Positions 17,065 through 27,200 of a stretch of 35,106 nt of DNA are shown piece after piece. The stretch is from Bacteroidales bacterium Bact_19. GTDB taxonomy: Bacteria > Bacteroidota > Bacteroidia > Bacteroidales > ML635J-15. Position numbers and translations under genes: made by a program. The notes beneath the pieces are model-generated. The model saw only the letters and a list, made by a program, of their open reading frames with translations. It ran no database searches and was not told where the DNA came from. The stretch lies in contig LUZK01000065.1 in NCBI GenBank assembly GCA_001603595.1, positions 1 through 35,106 of the forward strand. The letters run 5' to 3'. Numbering within the stretch: position 1 is the first letter of the stretch; each line of letters starts with the position of its first letter.

Positions 17065-17639
17065 GAATTAAAAGCTTTTTTTTCTTTATTCTATTATTTG
17101 TAACATTTCTAAATGCCCAGGAAAATACAAATCTATATAGCGGAGGCATGCTAATTTTACAGCCCGGATATACTCTTGCAAAGAATAATCATCAAGAAAT
17201 ACAAACAACAGGATTAGGCGTAGGCGGCATATTACGTTTTTATGTTTACGAAAATCTAACACTTGGCATTACAGGAGGAAATCAAAAAACCAAATATCTC
17301 TCAACAGGTTCACATAACTCTTTCATCAGTCTTGGATACGGTGGCCCTTTCGTTGGATACACCAAAAAAGGAGATTTTTTCAGATTTTGTGCTTCAATAG
17401 GATTTGCAAAAGGCAGAATAAAAAATTTGCATATAGAATCTCAGCAGGATGAAACTTTGAACGAAGCATACTTTTATAACTATAAAGCAAACGTTATATT
17501 TCCTATACTCAGTTTAGACTATTTAATGACAAAAAAAATATCCCTGACATCGCAGTTTATTTTTCTATCAGCAAAATATAATCAAAATGATTTGTATTTT
17601 TGTCCGGTTTTTCAAGTAGGTATTTTGTTTAATAGATAA
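17061..17639 (+). CDS. predicted outer-membrane beta-barrel protein
   Basis: 192 residues with a signal peptide (about 1-19, FLNAQ). The mature chain shows alternating hydrophobic and polar strands with many Gly and aromatic residues (ILRFYVYENLTLGIT, SLGYGGPFVGYTKKG, FRFCASIGFAKG), ending in FQVGILFNR, as in small eight- to ten-strand barrels of Bacteroidota. The ATG overlaps the stop of the MORN_2 gene (ATGA) and glyS follows after only 4 nt. It could anchor or export the MORN_2 protein, but this is inferred from the coupling alone. No specific family recognised. Confidence 0.72.
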   Translation: MRIKSFFFFILLFVTFLNAQENTNLYSGGMLILQPGYTLAKNNHQEIQTTGLGVGGILRFYVYENLTLGITGGNQKTKYLSTGSHNSFISLGYGGPFVGYTKKGDFFRFCASIGFAKGRIKNLHIESQQDETLNEAYFYNYKANVIFPILSLDYLMTKKISLTSQFIFLSAKYNQNDLYFCPVFQVGILFNR

Positions 17640-17643
17640 TATT

Positions 17644-19179
17644 ATGAATCAAGAAGACCTTTTCAAAAAAATTGTGGCTCACTGTAAAGAATACGGTTTT
17701 ATTTTTCCATCATCAGAAATTTACGACGGATTAAGTGCTGTTTATGATTACGGTCAAAATGGAGTACAATTAAAAAATAACATTAAAGAATATTGGTGGA
17801 AAGCAATGACACAGCTAAACGAGGAAGTTGTGGGAATTGATACTGCCATCTTTATGCATCCAACAGTGTGGAAAGCATCAGGACACGTTGATGCATTTAA
17901 TGACCCCCTCATTGATAATAAAGACTCCAAAAAAAGATACCGTGCCGATGTTCTGATTGAAGAACATATTGAAAAGATAATGGAAAAAATTTACAAAGAA
18001 GTTGAAAAAGCAAAAAAACGTTTTGGAGACAGTTTTAACGAAAAAATGTTTGTTTCCACAAATCCGCGTGTGCTGGAGTATAAGGAAAAAATAGACAAAA
18101 TCACAAAACGATTCACAAATGCTCTTGAAAACAACGATCTGGAAGATTTAAGAAATATAATTGTAGAAGAAGGCATAGTATGCCCTATTTCAGGCAGTAA
18201 AAATTGGACAGAAGTAAGACAATTTAACCTGATGTTTGAGACAAAACTTGGTTCGGTTGCTGAAGGAGCAAACACTGTTTATCTGCGTCCCGAGACTGCT
18301 CAGGGTATTTTTGTAAATTATCTTAATGTTCAAAAAACCGGACGCATGAAGATTCCTTTTGGAATTGCTCAAGTCGGGAAAGCTTTTAGAAACGAAATAG
18401 TTGCTCGTCAGTTCATTTTTAGAATGCGTGAATTTGAACAAATGGAGATGCAATATTTTGTTCGTCCAGGCGAAGAGTTACAGTGGTTCGAATATTGGAA
18501 GGAAAAACGCTTTAAATGGCATTTGGCTTTAGGATTTTCCGACACAAAATATCGCTGGCATAAGCACGAAAAATTAGCTCACTACGCAAATGCTGCTTAC
18601 GACATTGAATTTGAATTCCCATTTGGTTTCAAAGAACTCGAAGGAATTCATTCCCGCACAGATTTCGATCTGTCGCAACACGAAAAATTTTCAGGTAAAA
18701 AAATCAGATATTTTGATAATGAAACCGAAGAAAGTTATGTACCTTATGTAGTAGAAACCTCAATAGGATTAGATCGTACATTTTTAGCTATTTTATCGGC
18801 ATCGTATAAAGAAGAAAACCTTGGCGAAGAAAGTCGCATTATTTTAAGCATACCACCAGCATTAGCTCCTATTAAAGCAGCAGTTTTACCATTAGTAAAA
18901 AAAGATGGACTCCCCGAACTTGCAAGAGAAATTATGGATATCCTTAAGTATGAAATGAATTGTATGTATGAAGAAAAAGACTCCATCGGTAAAAGATATC
19001 GCAGGCAAGATGCTATCGGAACACCATACTGTATAACCGTTGACCATCAATCTCTTTTAGACCGAACTGTTACTTTACGCGATAGAGACACAATGCTACA
19101 AGAAAGAATAAGCATTGACAAAATCTTCGACACTGTGAAATCAAAAACCGACATGAATACCCTTTTAAAAAAACTATAA
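17644..19179 (+). CDS. glyS: glycyl-tRNA synthetase, single-chain dimeric type
   Basis: Class II aminoacyl-tRNA synthetase charging tRNA-Gly, 511 residues, of the alpha2 type used in Bacteroidota rather than the alpha2beta2 type. The N-terminal region contains the RADVLIEEH segment. Motif 2 is around VGKAFRNEI..RMREFEQMEMQ, motif 3 lies near ETSIGLDRTFLA, and the anticodon-binding domain covers about 395-500 with RRQDAIGTPYC and VTLRDRDT. All are intact. It follows the barrel gene by 4 nt, so this essential gene shares a transcript with the exported pair; a separate promoter inside the barrel gene cannot be excluded. Confidence 0.96.
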   Translation: MNQEDLFKKIVAHCKEYGFIFPSSEIYDGLSAVYDYGQNGVQLKNNIKEYWWKAMTQLNEEVVGIDTAIFMHPTVWKASGHVDAFNDPLIDNKDSKKRYRADVLIEEHIEKIMEKIYKEVEKAKKRFGDSFNEKMFVSTNPRVLEYKEKIDKITKRFTNALENNDLEDLRNIIVEEGIVCPISGSKNWTEVRQFNLMFETKLGSVAEGANTVYLRPETAQGIFVNYLNVQKTGRMKIPFGIAQVGKAFRNEIVARQFIFRMREFEQMEMQYFVRPGEELQWFEYWKEKRFKWHLALGFSDTKYRWHKHEKLAHYANAAYDIEFEFPFGFKELEGIHSRTDFDLSQHEKFSGKKIRYFDNETEESYVPYVVETSIGLDRTFLAILSASYKEENLGEESRIILSIPPALAPIKAAVLPLVKKDGLPELAREIMDILKYEMNCMYEEKDSIGKRYRRQDAIGTPYCITVDHQSLLDRTVTLRDRDTMLQERISIDKIFDTVKSKTDMNTLLKKL

Positions 19180-19197
19180 TTCCAAAACAATTTTTTG

Positions 19198-20112
19198 ATG
19201 AATTTTGACAAAAAGCTGATTAAAGTCTATATATTCCTAATATTCTCCATGATACTATGGGGCAGTTCTTTTGTTTGGGGAAAAATAGCACTGAATTTTT
19301 ATGGAACTAATACTATTGTTTTTTTAAGATTACTTGTTTCAACTATTGTTTTATTGCCGATATTAATATTTTTAAAAAAGTTGAGAATTCCAAAACTTAA
19401 AGATTTACCACTATTTTTACTCCTTGCATTCTTTGAACCATTTCTCTATTTTCTTGGAGAAACAAACGGATTGAGGTATTTAAGTCCATCTATTTCTGCT
19501 GTTTTTATTGCAGTAATACCATTATTTACACCATTTATTGCCTGGTATTTTCTTAAAGAAAAGATTTCCATGATAACACTTAGCGGAATTATAATTTCTA
19601 TATTAGGGATTTGCGTGCTTGTTTTAGGGAAAAATCTCAATCTGGAAGTAAGTCCTAAAGGAATACTATTGACAATGATTGCAATATTGGCAGCAAACGG
19701 CTACAGCGTAATGATAAAAAAAATTCCTGATGCATATTCTATTTTCACTATAATTTTATGGCAAAATATTTTAGGATTGATTTTCTTTTTACCTCTATTT
19801 TTATTAACTGGAGCTAAAGATATTTTTGAAACCGGACTTTTAAGAGAACCTTTAATTGCAATAATTAATCTTGGAATTTTTGCTTCTACTTTAGCTTTTC
19901 TTTTTTACATGTATGGTTTAAAGTTTATGTCTATAAGTAAAGTAAATGTTTTTACAAATACAATACCGATATTCACAATTTTTATATCGTGGCTTTTTTA
20001 CGACGAAGCTCTAACTGCAAAAAAATTAATTGCGGTATTAATTGTTGTCGCAGGTGTAATAATTTCCCAATTAAAACTTAAATCAGAAAAAATTTCTGCA
20101 GATATTAAATGA
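19198..20112 (+). CDS. EamA/DMT-family transporter
   Basis: About 304 residues with ten hydrophobic segments in two EamA repeats. The first repeat starts with MILWGSSFVWGKIAL and has LRYLSPSISAVFIAVIPLFTP; the second covers about 150-295 and ends with basic residues. Typical drug/metabolite-superfamily exporter of the inner membrane; substrate unknown. The ATG at 19198 is chosen over the TTG at 19195. It lies 18 nt after glyS, probably in the same transcript. Convergent with pepP downstream. Confidence 0.88.
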   Translation: MNFDKKLIKVYIFLIFSMILWGSSFVWGKIALNFYGTNTIVFLRLLVSTIVLLPILIFLKKLRIPKLKDLPLFLLLAFFEPFLYFLGETNGLRYLSPSISAVFIAVIPLFTPFIAWYFLKEKISMITLSGIIISILGICVLVLGKNLNLEVSPKGILLTMIAILAANGYSVMIKKIPDAYSIFTIILWQNILGLIFFLPLFLLTGAKDIFETGLLREPLIAIINLGIFASTLAFLFYMYGLKFMSISKVNVFTNTIPIFTIFISWLFYDEALTAKKLIAVLIVVAGVIISQLKLKSEKISADIK

Positions 20113-20149
20113 AAATATATTTTTCTGCTTTATAAATATAAAGTTAAAT

Positions 20150-21418
20150 TTACTTCTCTATATCAGCAATTTCAATCGGAATATTTTTACACAGGTCCAC
20201 GGGTTCATCATCAGTAATAAGAATATCATTTTCGAGGCGAATTCCGAATTCCTCCTCACGAATATAGATGGCAGGTTCACAGGTTAATACCATACCAGGT
20301 TTTAAAACAACATCTTTATTCCCGACATCATGAACATCGAGACCGAGAAAATGAGAAAGCCCGTGCATAAAATACTTCTTAAAAGCGGGAGCATTTTGAG
20401 TTTGATTTTTAATATCATTCACAGAAAGTAATCCTAGATTTAGCAACTCTTCCTGAATAAGTTCCTCACATTTTGAGTTTAATTCATTAATTGTAATTCC
20501 GGGTTTCATCATCGGGATCATCATTCTTTGAACTTTTAATACAGAGGCGTAAATATCAGCCTGACGTTGAGATAATTTTCCTGACACGGGTATTGTTCGG
20601 GTTAAATCTGCTGCATAATAATCATATTCAGCTCCAAAATCCAGCAATAACAAATCGCCTTTATTACAAATGTTTCGATTGTCAATATAATGCAAAATGC
20701 AATTATTTTTTCCGGAAGCAACAATAGGCAAATATGCTACATCATTCGCTCCATTACTAATAAATTCTTTATAAATCAAAGCTTCAATCTCGTATTCATA
20801 AATTCCGGGTTTCAAAAATTTTCTAATCTCATTAAAACAATTCCCGGTAATTTCTATTGCCTTTTTAATTTTGTTTAATTCCTCATCTGTTTTGCAAAGC
20901 CTTAATTCCATAAATTGAGGGTCTGCATCAAGAATAATTTTTTCTGAATACAGAGATTTTATTTTTTCAATGTATTGATTAACTTTCGAATAGGAATATT
21001 TTATTCCCCTAACATTGTTTTTGAAACTGAAATAAATATTTTCTGAACATTTAATTCGTTCTTCAAGCACTGAATCAAACTCATTTAAAAAGGAGACTCT
21101 TTCGATGCCGGATATTTCAGAGACATCGGATTTTGAATACTTTGATCCTGTCCAGATGATAATGTAATCTGTAGGTTCAATAATAAAAGCATGTTCGTAA
21201 ACGATATGTTTACTATTATCAGTTTGAATAAAAAAGCATGTTTCCGGTTGAGTGAGACCGCTGAAATAAAAAGTGTCGGAATTTTGTCTGTATTTAAAAG
21301 TTTGATCTCCGGTTCTAGGAAAAGTCTCAGCCGAAAAGAACAGTACCATGGAATTAGGTTCGATAATCGAAGACAAACGGTTCCTGTTGTTGATGAAAAA
21401 TTCTTTTTGAAAACCCAT
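20150..21418 (-). CDS. pepP: Xaa-Pro aminopeptidase (M24B, PepP-like)
   Basis: Metallopeptidase removing an N-terminal residue next to proline. 422 residues: an N-terminal creatinase-like domain (about 1-160) and a pita-bread catalytic domain. The five metal ligands are visible: Asp in LLLDFGAEYDYY, Asp in ADLTRT, His in HGLSHFLGLDVHD, Glu in TCEPAIY and Glu in RLENDI. No signal peptide, so cytosolic. On the minus strand a -7-like TAAATTTG (21452-21445) lies upstream, but the nearest TTTG is only 12 nt away. Divergent from the secreted-protein gene at 21544. Confidence 0.93.
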   Translation of the reverse strand: MGFQKEFFINNRNRLSSIIEPNSMVLFFSAETFPRTGDQTFKYRQNSDTFYFSGLTQPETCFFIQTDNSKHIVYEHAFIIEPTDYIIIWTGSKYSKSDVSEISGIERVSFLNEFDSVLEERIKCSENIYFSFKNNVRGIKYSYSKVNQYIEKIKSLYSEKIILDADPQFMELRLCKTDEELNKIKKAIEITGNCFNEIRKFLKPGIYEYEIEALIYKEFISNGANDVAYLPIVASGKNNCILHYIDNRNICNKGDLLLLDFGAEYDYYAADLTRTIPVSGKLSQRQADIYASVLKVQRMMIPMMKPGITINELNSKCEELIQEELLNLGLLSVNDIKNQTQNAPAFKKYFMHGLSHFLGLDVHDVGNKDVVLKPGMVLTCEPAIYIREEEFGIRLENDILITDDEPVDLCKNIPIEIADIEK

Positions 21419-21521
21419 ATTATTGAATTAAAAATTAGTTTTTACAAATTTATAAATGTAAATTCAAAATAAATAGTTTTTCGATAAAATGCCATTATAT
21501 TATTATCTTGAAGGAAAATGT

Positions 21522-21529
21522 TATCTTTG
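21522..21529 (+). promoter_or_regulatory. -7 promoter element of the 21544 gene
   Basis: TATCTTTG matches TAnnTTTG exactly and lies 14 nt before the ATG. No TTTG is found at the expected -33 distance. Confidence 0.35.
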
Positions 21530-21543
21530 TATAAATTTAAATT

Positions 21544-22656
21544 ATGAAAAATCATTTATTCTCATTTGTAATATTTTTTGGATTAATATCAATCAGTTTT
21601 TCTCAAGAAACAAATCCGCATTCGATTTATGAGGAGTTCGCACGTTTTGTAAGTGGGAAAGAAATTCCTGCCTTAGTGCGGGAAAAACTAAACGATACAA
21701 CATTTTGGGTAAATTATCAAAAAAAGATTATCGAAGACTGGCAAAATCTGGATTCCACACGTCTAAAAGTAATCGTAGAATGGAGAGAAACCGAAATAGC
21801 ACCTTATATCACGGAGAATTTACCGGTATTTTACCCTTTTTCAGGCCCTGACTTTTTACATTGCTGGAGCTTCTTTCCAAATTCCGACAACTATATTTTT
21901 CTCGCTCAGGAAATGCTCGGAAAAATCCCCGATTTCTCTAAAATGAATCAAAAATCAATTTCAGAATATCTGGATAAATTTTATTACTCAATCCGTGACA
22001 TTTATATGAGAAGTTACTTTATCACGGCAAGAATGAATACTGACCTTCATAACGAAAAGATTTCAGGTGTTCTACCAGTGCTTCTGTTTTTTATGTCAAT
22101 GACCAATCATGAAATAATTGATGTAAAATATGAATATGTTGACAGTAAGGCTGAAATAAAACCTCTCGCAAGAATTAGCGGAAGATTTTCGGCTTCGGAA
22201 TGTGTAACAATCAAATTCAAAGAATACAACAGCAATATTACAAAAACACTGAGATATTTCAGATGTGATCTCTCTAACGACGGTTTAAATGCAGCTCCGG
22301 GATTCAAAATGTACCTCGAAAATGTCGGAGATTTTAATACTTATGTAAAATCCGCATCTTATCTTCTTCATTACGAGACATTTTCTGCTATTCGCAACAT
22401 AATTTTAAAATACTCAAAATCAATTTTACAGGACGATACCGGAATCCCCTTCAAGTACTTTACTGCCGACAAATGGGAAGTAAGGATTTACGGAAAATAC
22501 GTCAAACCTATAGCAGATTTTCCAAATCCGGGACTTTTCCAAAAAGATTTAGATAAATATTACCATGAATCTGAAAACCTTAAATCTTTGCCATTTTCTA
22601 TAGGTTACCATTGGCGTAGCGGCGATCAGAATCAACTGTTTATTATCAGGAAGTAG
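21544..22656 (+). CDS. secreted protein of unknown function
   Basis: 370 residues with a Sec signal peptide (about 1-20, ISISFSQ). The mature part opens with a helical region (EEFARFVSGKEIP), then WQNLDSTRLKVIVEWRETEIAPYI, and a conspicuous aromatic block YPFSGPDFLHCWSFFP followed by NYIFLAQEMLG. A mixed region with FLDK/FYYSIRDIY and a hydrophobic segment near residue 180 (VLPVLLFFMSM) follows; the C-terminal half looks beta-rich and ends PFSIGYHWRSGDQNQLFII. No lipobox or sorting tail. I do not recognise the family; similar hypothetical proteins may exist in Bacteroidota. Monocistronic, converging on era with an 11-nt gap. Confidence 0.75.
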   Translation: MKNHLFSFVIFFGLISISFSQETNPHSIYEEFARFVSGKEIPALVREKLNDTTFWVNYQKKIIEDWQNLDSTRLKVIVEWRETEIAPYITENLPVFYPFSGPDFLHCWSFFPNSDNYIFLAQEMLGKIPDFSKMNQKSISEYLDKFYYSIRDIYMRSYFITARMNTDLHNEKISGVLPVLLFFMSMTNHEIIDVKYEYVDSKAEIKPLARISGRFSASECVTIKFKEYNSNITKTLRYFRCDLSNDGLNAAPGFKMYLENVGDFNTYVKSASYLLHYETFSAIRNIILKYSKSILQDDTGIPFKYFTADKWEVRIYGKYVKPIADFPNPGLFQKDLDKYYHESENLKSLPFSIGYHWRSGDQNQLFIIRK

Positions 22657-22667
22657 GCATAAGAATT

Positions 22668-23543
22668 TTAATAATACCCAAAATTATTCAATGCAGTATC
22701 ACTGTTTCGCCAATCTTTACGAACTTTAACAAAAAACTCAATAAATACTTTTTTGCCAAAAAATTTTTCGATATCCATTCTGGCTTCGATGGCAGTTTTT
22801 TTCAGAGCAGCACCTTTATTTCCGATAATTATGCCTTTTTGAGTTTGTCTTTCTACAACAATTACCACCCTAATACGAATAATATTTTCGTCCTCTTTAA
22901 ATTCTTCAACATAAACCTCGGAAGAATAAGGAATTTCTTTATGGTAATTTTGTAGAATCTTTTCCCTAACAATCTCTGAAACAATGAATCTTTCTGTTTT
23001 ATCTGTTAGTTGATCCTTTGGAAACCAAGCCGGACCTTCGGGTAATAATTCGATAATTCTGTCGAATAAATGCGAAATGTTATATTTTAACAAAGCTGAA
23101 ATTGCATATATCTCAGCCTTAGGAAGTTTTTCTCTCCAGAAACTTTCCAATTCTTTAATTTTTGCAGGTTCTGCAAGATCAATTTTATTAATTAAACAAA
23201 TAACAGGAACATCAACTCTGTTTAATTTTTCGATATATTCAGGGTTTTTATCTGGCGACTCAACAACATCGGTCATGTAGAGAAATACATCAGCATCTTG
23301 AAAAGATTCACTGACATAATTCATCATTCTTTCTTGCAATTTATATTTAGGTTTTATTATTCCGGGAGTATCACTGTAAATAATCTGAAAATTCTCTCCG
23401 CTAACAATACCAAAAATTCTATGTCGAGTAGTTTGCGATTTGGAAGTAATAATAGAAATGCGTTCCCCTACAAGTTCATTCATCAATGTTGATTTCCCGA
23501 CATTTGGATTTCCGATAATATTAACAAAACCTGATTTATGCAT
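22668..23543 (-). CDS. era: GTPase Era
   Basis: Era is an essential GTPase that binds 16S rRNA near its 3' end during 30S assembly. 291 residues, normal length. G1 GNPNVGKS (11-18), the TTRH switch I region, G3 DTPG (58-61), G4 NKID (119-122) and G5 SALLKYN are intact. The C-terminal KH domain contains IIGNKGAALK and the final KVRKDWR. Divergent from the MmcQ/YjbR gene; 35-53 nt lie between them. Confidence 0.97.
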   Translation of the reverse strand: MHKSGFVNIIGNPNVGKSTLMNELVGERISIITSKSQTTRHRIFGIVSGENFQIIYSDTPGIIKPKYKLQERMMNYVSESFQDADVFLYMTDVVESPDKNPEYIEKLNRVDVPVICLINKIDLAEPAKIKELESFWREKLPKAEIYAISALLKYNISHLFDRIIELLPEGPAWFPKDQLTDKTERFIVSEIVREKILQNYHKEIPYSSEVYVEEFKEDENIIRIRVVIVVERQTQKGIIIGNKGAALKKTAIEARMDIEKFFGKKVFIEFFVKVRKDWRNSDTALNNFGYY

Positions 23544-23549
23544 AATTTT

Positions 23550-23581
23550 TTTGCAAAAATGCTAAAATTATTCGAATTTTG
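23550..23581 (+). promoter_or_regulatory. possible promoter of the MmcQ/YjbR gene
   Basis: TTTG (23550-23553), 20-nt spacer, GAATTTTG (23574-23581; one mismatch to TAnnTTTG). It overlaps the TTG-started extension of the gene and supports the ATG at 23597. Confidence 0.35.
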
Positions 23582-23596
23582 AATAAAAAGTTTTTA

Positions 23597-23920
23597 ATGA
23601 ATGTAGAAGTTTTAAGAGAATATTGTCTTTCGAAAGAAAATTCGACGGAAAGTTTTCCGTTTGACGAAGAAACACTTGTTTTCAAAGTATGTGGAAAAAT
23701 ATTTGCTTTAATTGCTCTTGAAAAGCCAGTTAATATAACACTCAAATGCCTTCCCGAAAAATCTATCGAATTCAGAGAACAATATACAGGAATAACTCCG
23801 GCATATCACATGAATAAAACCCATTGGATCAGTTTAGATTTAACAAGCTATATCCCTGAAGATTTAGTTTATGAATTAATTGATCTTTCGTACAGTTTAG
23901 TAAATAAGGTAAAAAAATAG
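23597..23920 (+). CDS. MmcQ/YjbR family protein
   Basis: About 107 residues of the MmcQ/YjbR family, which has a CyaY-like fold and is often called DNA-binding without firm proof of role. The family pattern is visible: N-terminal LREYCLSKENSTESFPF, then VFKVCGKIFALI, KCLPEKS, the HMNKTHWISLDL segment and a C-terminal helix DLVYELIDLSYSLV. The open frame begins at TTG 23579, but ATG 23597 gives the normal family start. Ends at a bidirectional terminator shared with the efflux operon. Confidence 0.87.
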   Translation: MNVEVLREYCLSKENSTESFPFDEETLVFKVCGKIFALIALEKPVNITLKCLPEKSIEFREQYTGITPAYHMNKTHWISLDLTSYIPEDLVYELIDLSYSLVNKVKK

Positions 23921-23955
23921 AATGACTTCCACACTAGGCGGAAGCCATTCTTTAA
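23911..23955. terminator. bidirectional terminator between the MmcQ/YjbR gene and the efflux operon
   Basis: AGAATGACTTCC (23919-23930) pairs with GGAAGCCATTCT (23940-23951) over a 9-base loop, with one G-U pair. On the minus strand it is followed by A then TTTTTTT, a strong U-tract; on the plus strand by TTTAAA, weaker. The left arm overlaps the stop codon of the plus-strand gene. Confidence 0.8.
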
Positions 23956-23971
23956 ACCAGTACAGAAAAAA

Positions 23972-24265
23972 TTAATACATGCGTTCAATATTCCATACGA
24001 AAGCACGTATTCCAACTCTTTTGTCAATTTCATCAATTTTTTGTATTTTTTCGAGAAGAATATCCACTTTATCATCTTCGACAATACATAAAGTGGAAGT
24101 ATTAATTTCAGGCCAGGTGTGTGTTCCGTAGTGAGGATCACCATCAACGGAACCTCTTCCCTGGAGCCCATCCCATTGAGTAAAACCGCGAATATTAAGT
24201 TTATCAATCATATATTCTACTTTATCGGTCAAGGCCGTATTAAAAACTATAAGTACTGCTTTCAT
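23972..24265 (-). CDS. PG0541-family P-II-like transporter-associated protein
   Basis: 97 residues with a ferredoxin-like (P-II-like) pattern: strand MKAVLIVFN, helix DKVEYMIDKLN, strand, then a loop with WDGLQGRGSVDGDPHYGTH, strand STLCIVED, helix DILLEKIQKID and a final strand RAFVWNIE. It fits the PG0541 family of proteins encoded beside RND transporters in Bacteroidota. The gene lies 11 nt after the RND pump gene, last in the operon. A sensing or regulating role on the pump, by analogy with P-II proteins, is inference. The Gly/His/Asp-rich loop suggests a ligand or metal site. Confidence 0.8.
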   Translation of the reverse strand: MKAVLIVFNTALTDKVEYMIDKLNIRGFTQWDGLQGRGSVDGDPHYGTHTWPEINTSTLCIVEDDKVDILLEKIQKIDEIDKRVGIRAFVWNIERMY

Positions 24266-24276
24266 AATTTTACTTA

Positions 24277-27200
24277 TTAATCCATGAAACTAAAATCTTT
24301 TCTGTGAGCTAAACGTCTTTTTCGACGTGTACCACTTCTTTCAAACACTGCATAAGCTACAGGAACAACGATTAAAGTAAGGAATGTAGAAAAGATCAAA
24401 CCTCCTATAACAGATATTCCCATAGGTGACCATATTTCAGACCCTTCACCAGAGCTTAAAGCCAAAGGCAACATACCGAGTCCGGTTGTAAGAGCTGTCA
24501 TAAGTACAGGACGTAATCTTGATTTTCCGCTTATTGCAATTGCTTCACACAAATTATATCCTCTATCTCGCATAAGATTTATATAATCCACCAAAACAAT
24601 GGCATTTTTCACAACAATCCCTATCAATAACACTGCTCCCAAAGCCGAAATTATGTTCAAATTTGTTCCTGTTAGCCACAAAGCAATTACAACACCTGAG
24701 AATGAAAACGGAATTGAAAACATTATAATCAAAGGTATCTTGAAGGATTCAAACTGAGAAGCCATTACAATATAAACCAACAAAATTGATAATAAGAGCA
24801 GTAATGCCAAATCCTTAAATGAATCCTGCATATCCTTATATGCCCCGCCAATTTCAACCAAAACTCCTTGAGGTTTTGGAATATCATTCATAACTTTTTC
24901 TATCTCGCCGGCCAAAGTTCCCAAAGAAACTCCTTGAGGTACGGAAGAAACTTTAACAATACGTTCACGACGTTTATGTTCAATTGTAGGAGGAAGCCAT
25001 GTTTCTTGAACTGCACCAATATCTCCTAATCGAACTTTAATGCCTTGAGAATTTTGAACAACAATATTCTCTATATCAGAAATTGAATTTCTGTATTTTT
25101 CATCAAGTCTTACAACTATATTGTACTCTTCACCAGCTTCGCGAAATTTTGTTGCTGTCAATCCTGTAACCCTGTTTCTAAGTGCTAATGAGACACTTGC
25201 TACATTAAGTCCGTAAATAGCCATTTTTTCTCTGTCTGGCACAAATTCGAGTTCCGGTTTCATTTCGGCTCTTGATATTTGTACATCTCTTGCAGAAGGA
25301 ATTTTCTTAATTTCATCTGCTAATTGAGCAGCATAAATGTTAGTAGTATCAAAATCATACCCGAAAATTTCTATTACTACTGAATTATCCCCACCACCCA
25401 TTTGAAATCCTTGAGAATATGTTATTTTATAATTTTTAATTTCCGGAATTTGGGCAAGATCTTTCCTGAATTCATCACCAATATCCCAGCAAGTTCTGTT
25501 ACGAGCATCTTTAGGTTCAAGACGCATAATAATATTGATAATATTTGAACCGGATGTTCCAAAAATTGAAGAAATACTTCCTGTATCATCTGAACCTGAA
25601 GATACTGACAATAAAGTTACTTCAGGATATTTTTCTTTAATTATGGCTTCCAAACGTCTTGCTACTTTTTTAGTTTCTTCTACACGAATACCTGTTTGAA
25701 GTTCTATTGTTGCACTAACTCTGCTTTGGTCGGAATCTGGCATAAATTCTGTTCCAACTTGAGTTATCAGTAGCATACTCGATCCAAATATTAAGAAAGA
25801 AACTAATAATGCTGAAACTTTGTGCCTCAAAACATAACGTATGGACCTTTCATATAAATTATCTAATTTATCTAAAAATTTCTGAATAGTATTATCCCAG
25901 CTTAATTTACTCTTACGTGGAGGTAACAATCTCAATAATTTCGAGCTCAACATAGGAGTCAAAGAAATTGCAGCCAAAGTTGATGTAGTAACGGTAATAG
26001 TTACTATCCATCCCAATTGTTTAAACAATACTCCCGTTAAACCGGAAACTAAAGTAAGTGGGAAAAATACGGCAACTACAACCAAAGTAGTTACAATTAC
26101 AGCTAACCAAACCTCATTTGTAGCATAAATTGCTGCTTCACGAGGAGTTGCCCCTCTTTCTATATGCTTTGTAATATTTTCCAAAACAACTATTGCGTCG
26201 TCAACCACCATACCAATTGCAATAGAGAGCGAAGTCAAAGAGATTATGTTTATTGAGCCGCCTGATATTCCAAGGAAAATAAATGCAACAATTAATGAAA
26301 TAGGTATTGTCAAAATTATTATGAATGTCGCTCTCCATCTTCCAAGGAAAAACAGAACAACCAGAATTACAAAAAGAAAGGCATACATTAAAGTTTCGGT
26401 GAGGTTATTAATAGAATTTGAAATAAAATCGGAAGAGTCAAAAATAGTTTCAATTTTAACATCGGGAGGAAGTGTAGGTTTTATCTTTTCGATTTCGGTT
26501 TGTACAGCTTTTGCTACTTTAACTGTATTCCCTCCAGATTGCTTTTGAACAAACATTCGTACACCAGTCTTTCCATTAAGTTTTTCATCAATATTTGACT
26601 CACGAATCGTATCTCGAACCAGAGCAATATCTTTTATGCGAATAGTTTGTCCTAAAAAATTTCCAAGAATAATGTTTTGAATTTGATCACTTGAATAAAA
26701 CTCTCCCTGGATTTTTAATTGATAATCCATATCCCCCATTTTAACATTTCCGGCGGGAAGGTTAAAGTTTTCAGCTTGTATAATGCCACCAATCATCTCT
26801 ACGGTAATACCCATAGCTTCGGCTTTAACAGGATCAACATCAACGTAAATTTCCCTTTTCGGAAGACCTACCAAACCTATCTGTCCTATTCCATCAATTC
26901 GGTTAAGAGGATTTATAACTTTTTCCTCCAAAATTTTTTCCAGTCCCGGATAAGATTCTTCTGCTGTAACTGCATAAAATACTATAGGCATCAAACTCGA
27001 ATTGAACTTAAAAATTTGAGGATTATCAGCACCTTCGGGTAATCGTTGTTTAACAAATTCCAGAGCATTTCTGATATCATTTGCAGCCTCATCGAGATTT
27101 GTACCCCATTGAAACTCAAGCGTAACAACAGATACATTATCACGAGAAACTGAGGTTATCTGTTTAAGATTGCTTAAAGTATTTAATTGATCTTCGACGA

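Noticed and set aside
20128-20143. Terminator between the EamA gene and pepP (CTTTATA/TATAAAG)
   Set aside because: The loop would be only 2 bases, the stem is all weak pairs, and there is no U-tract in either direction.
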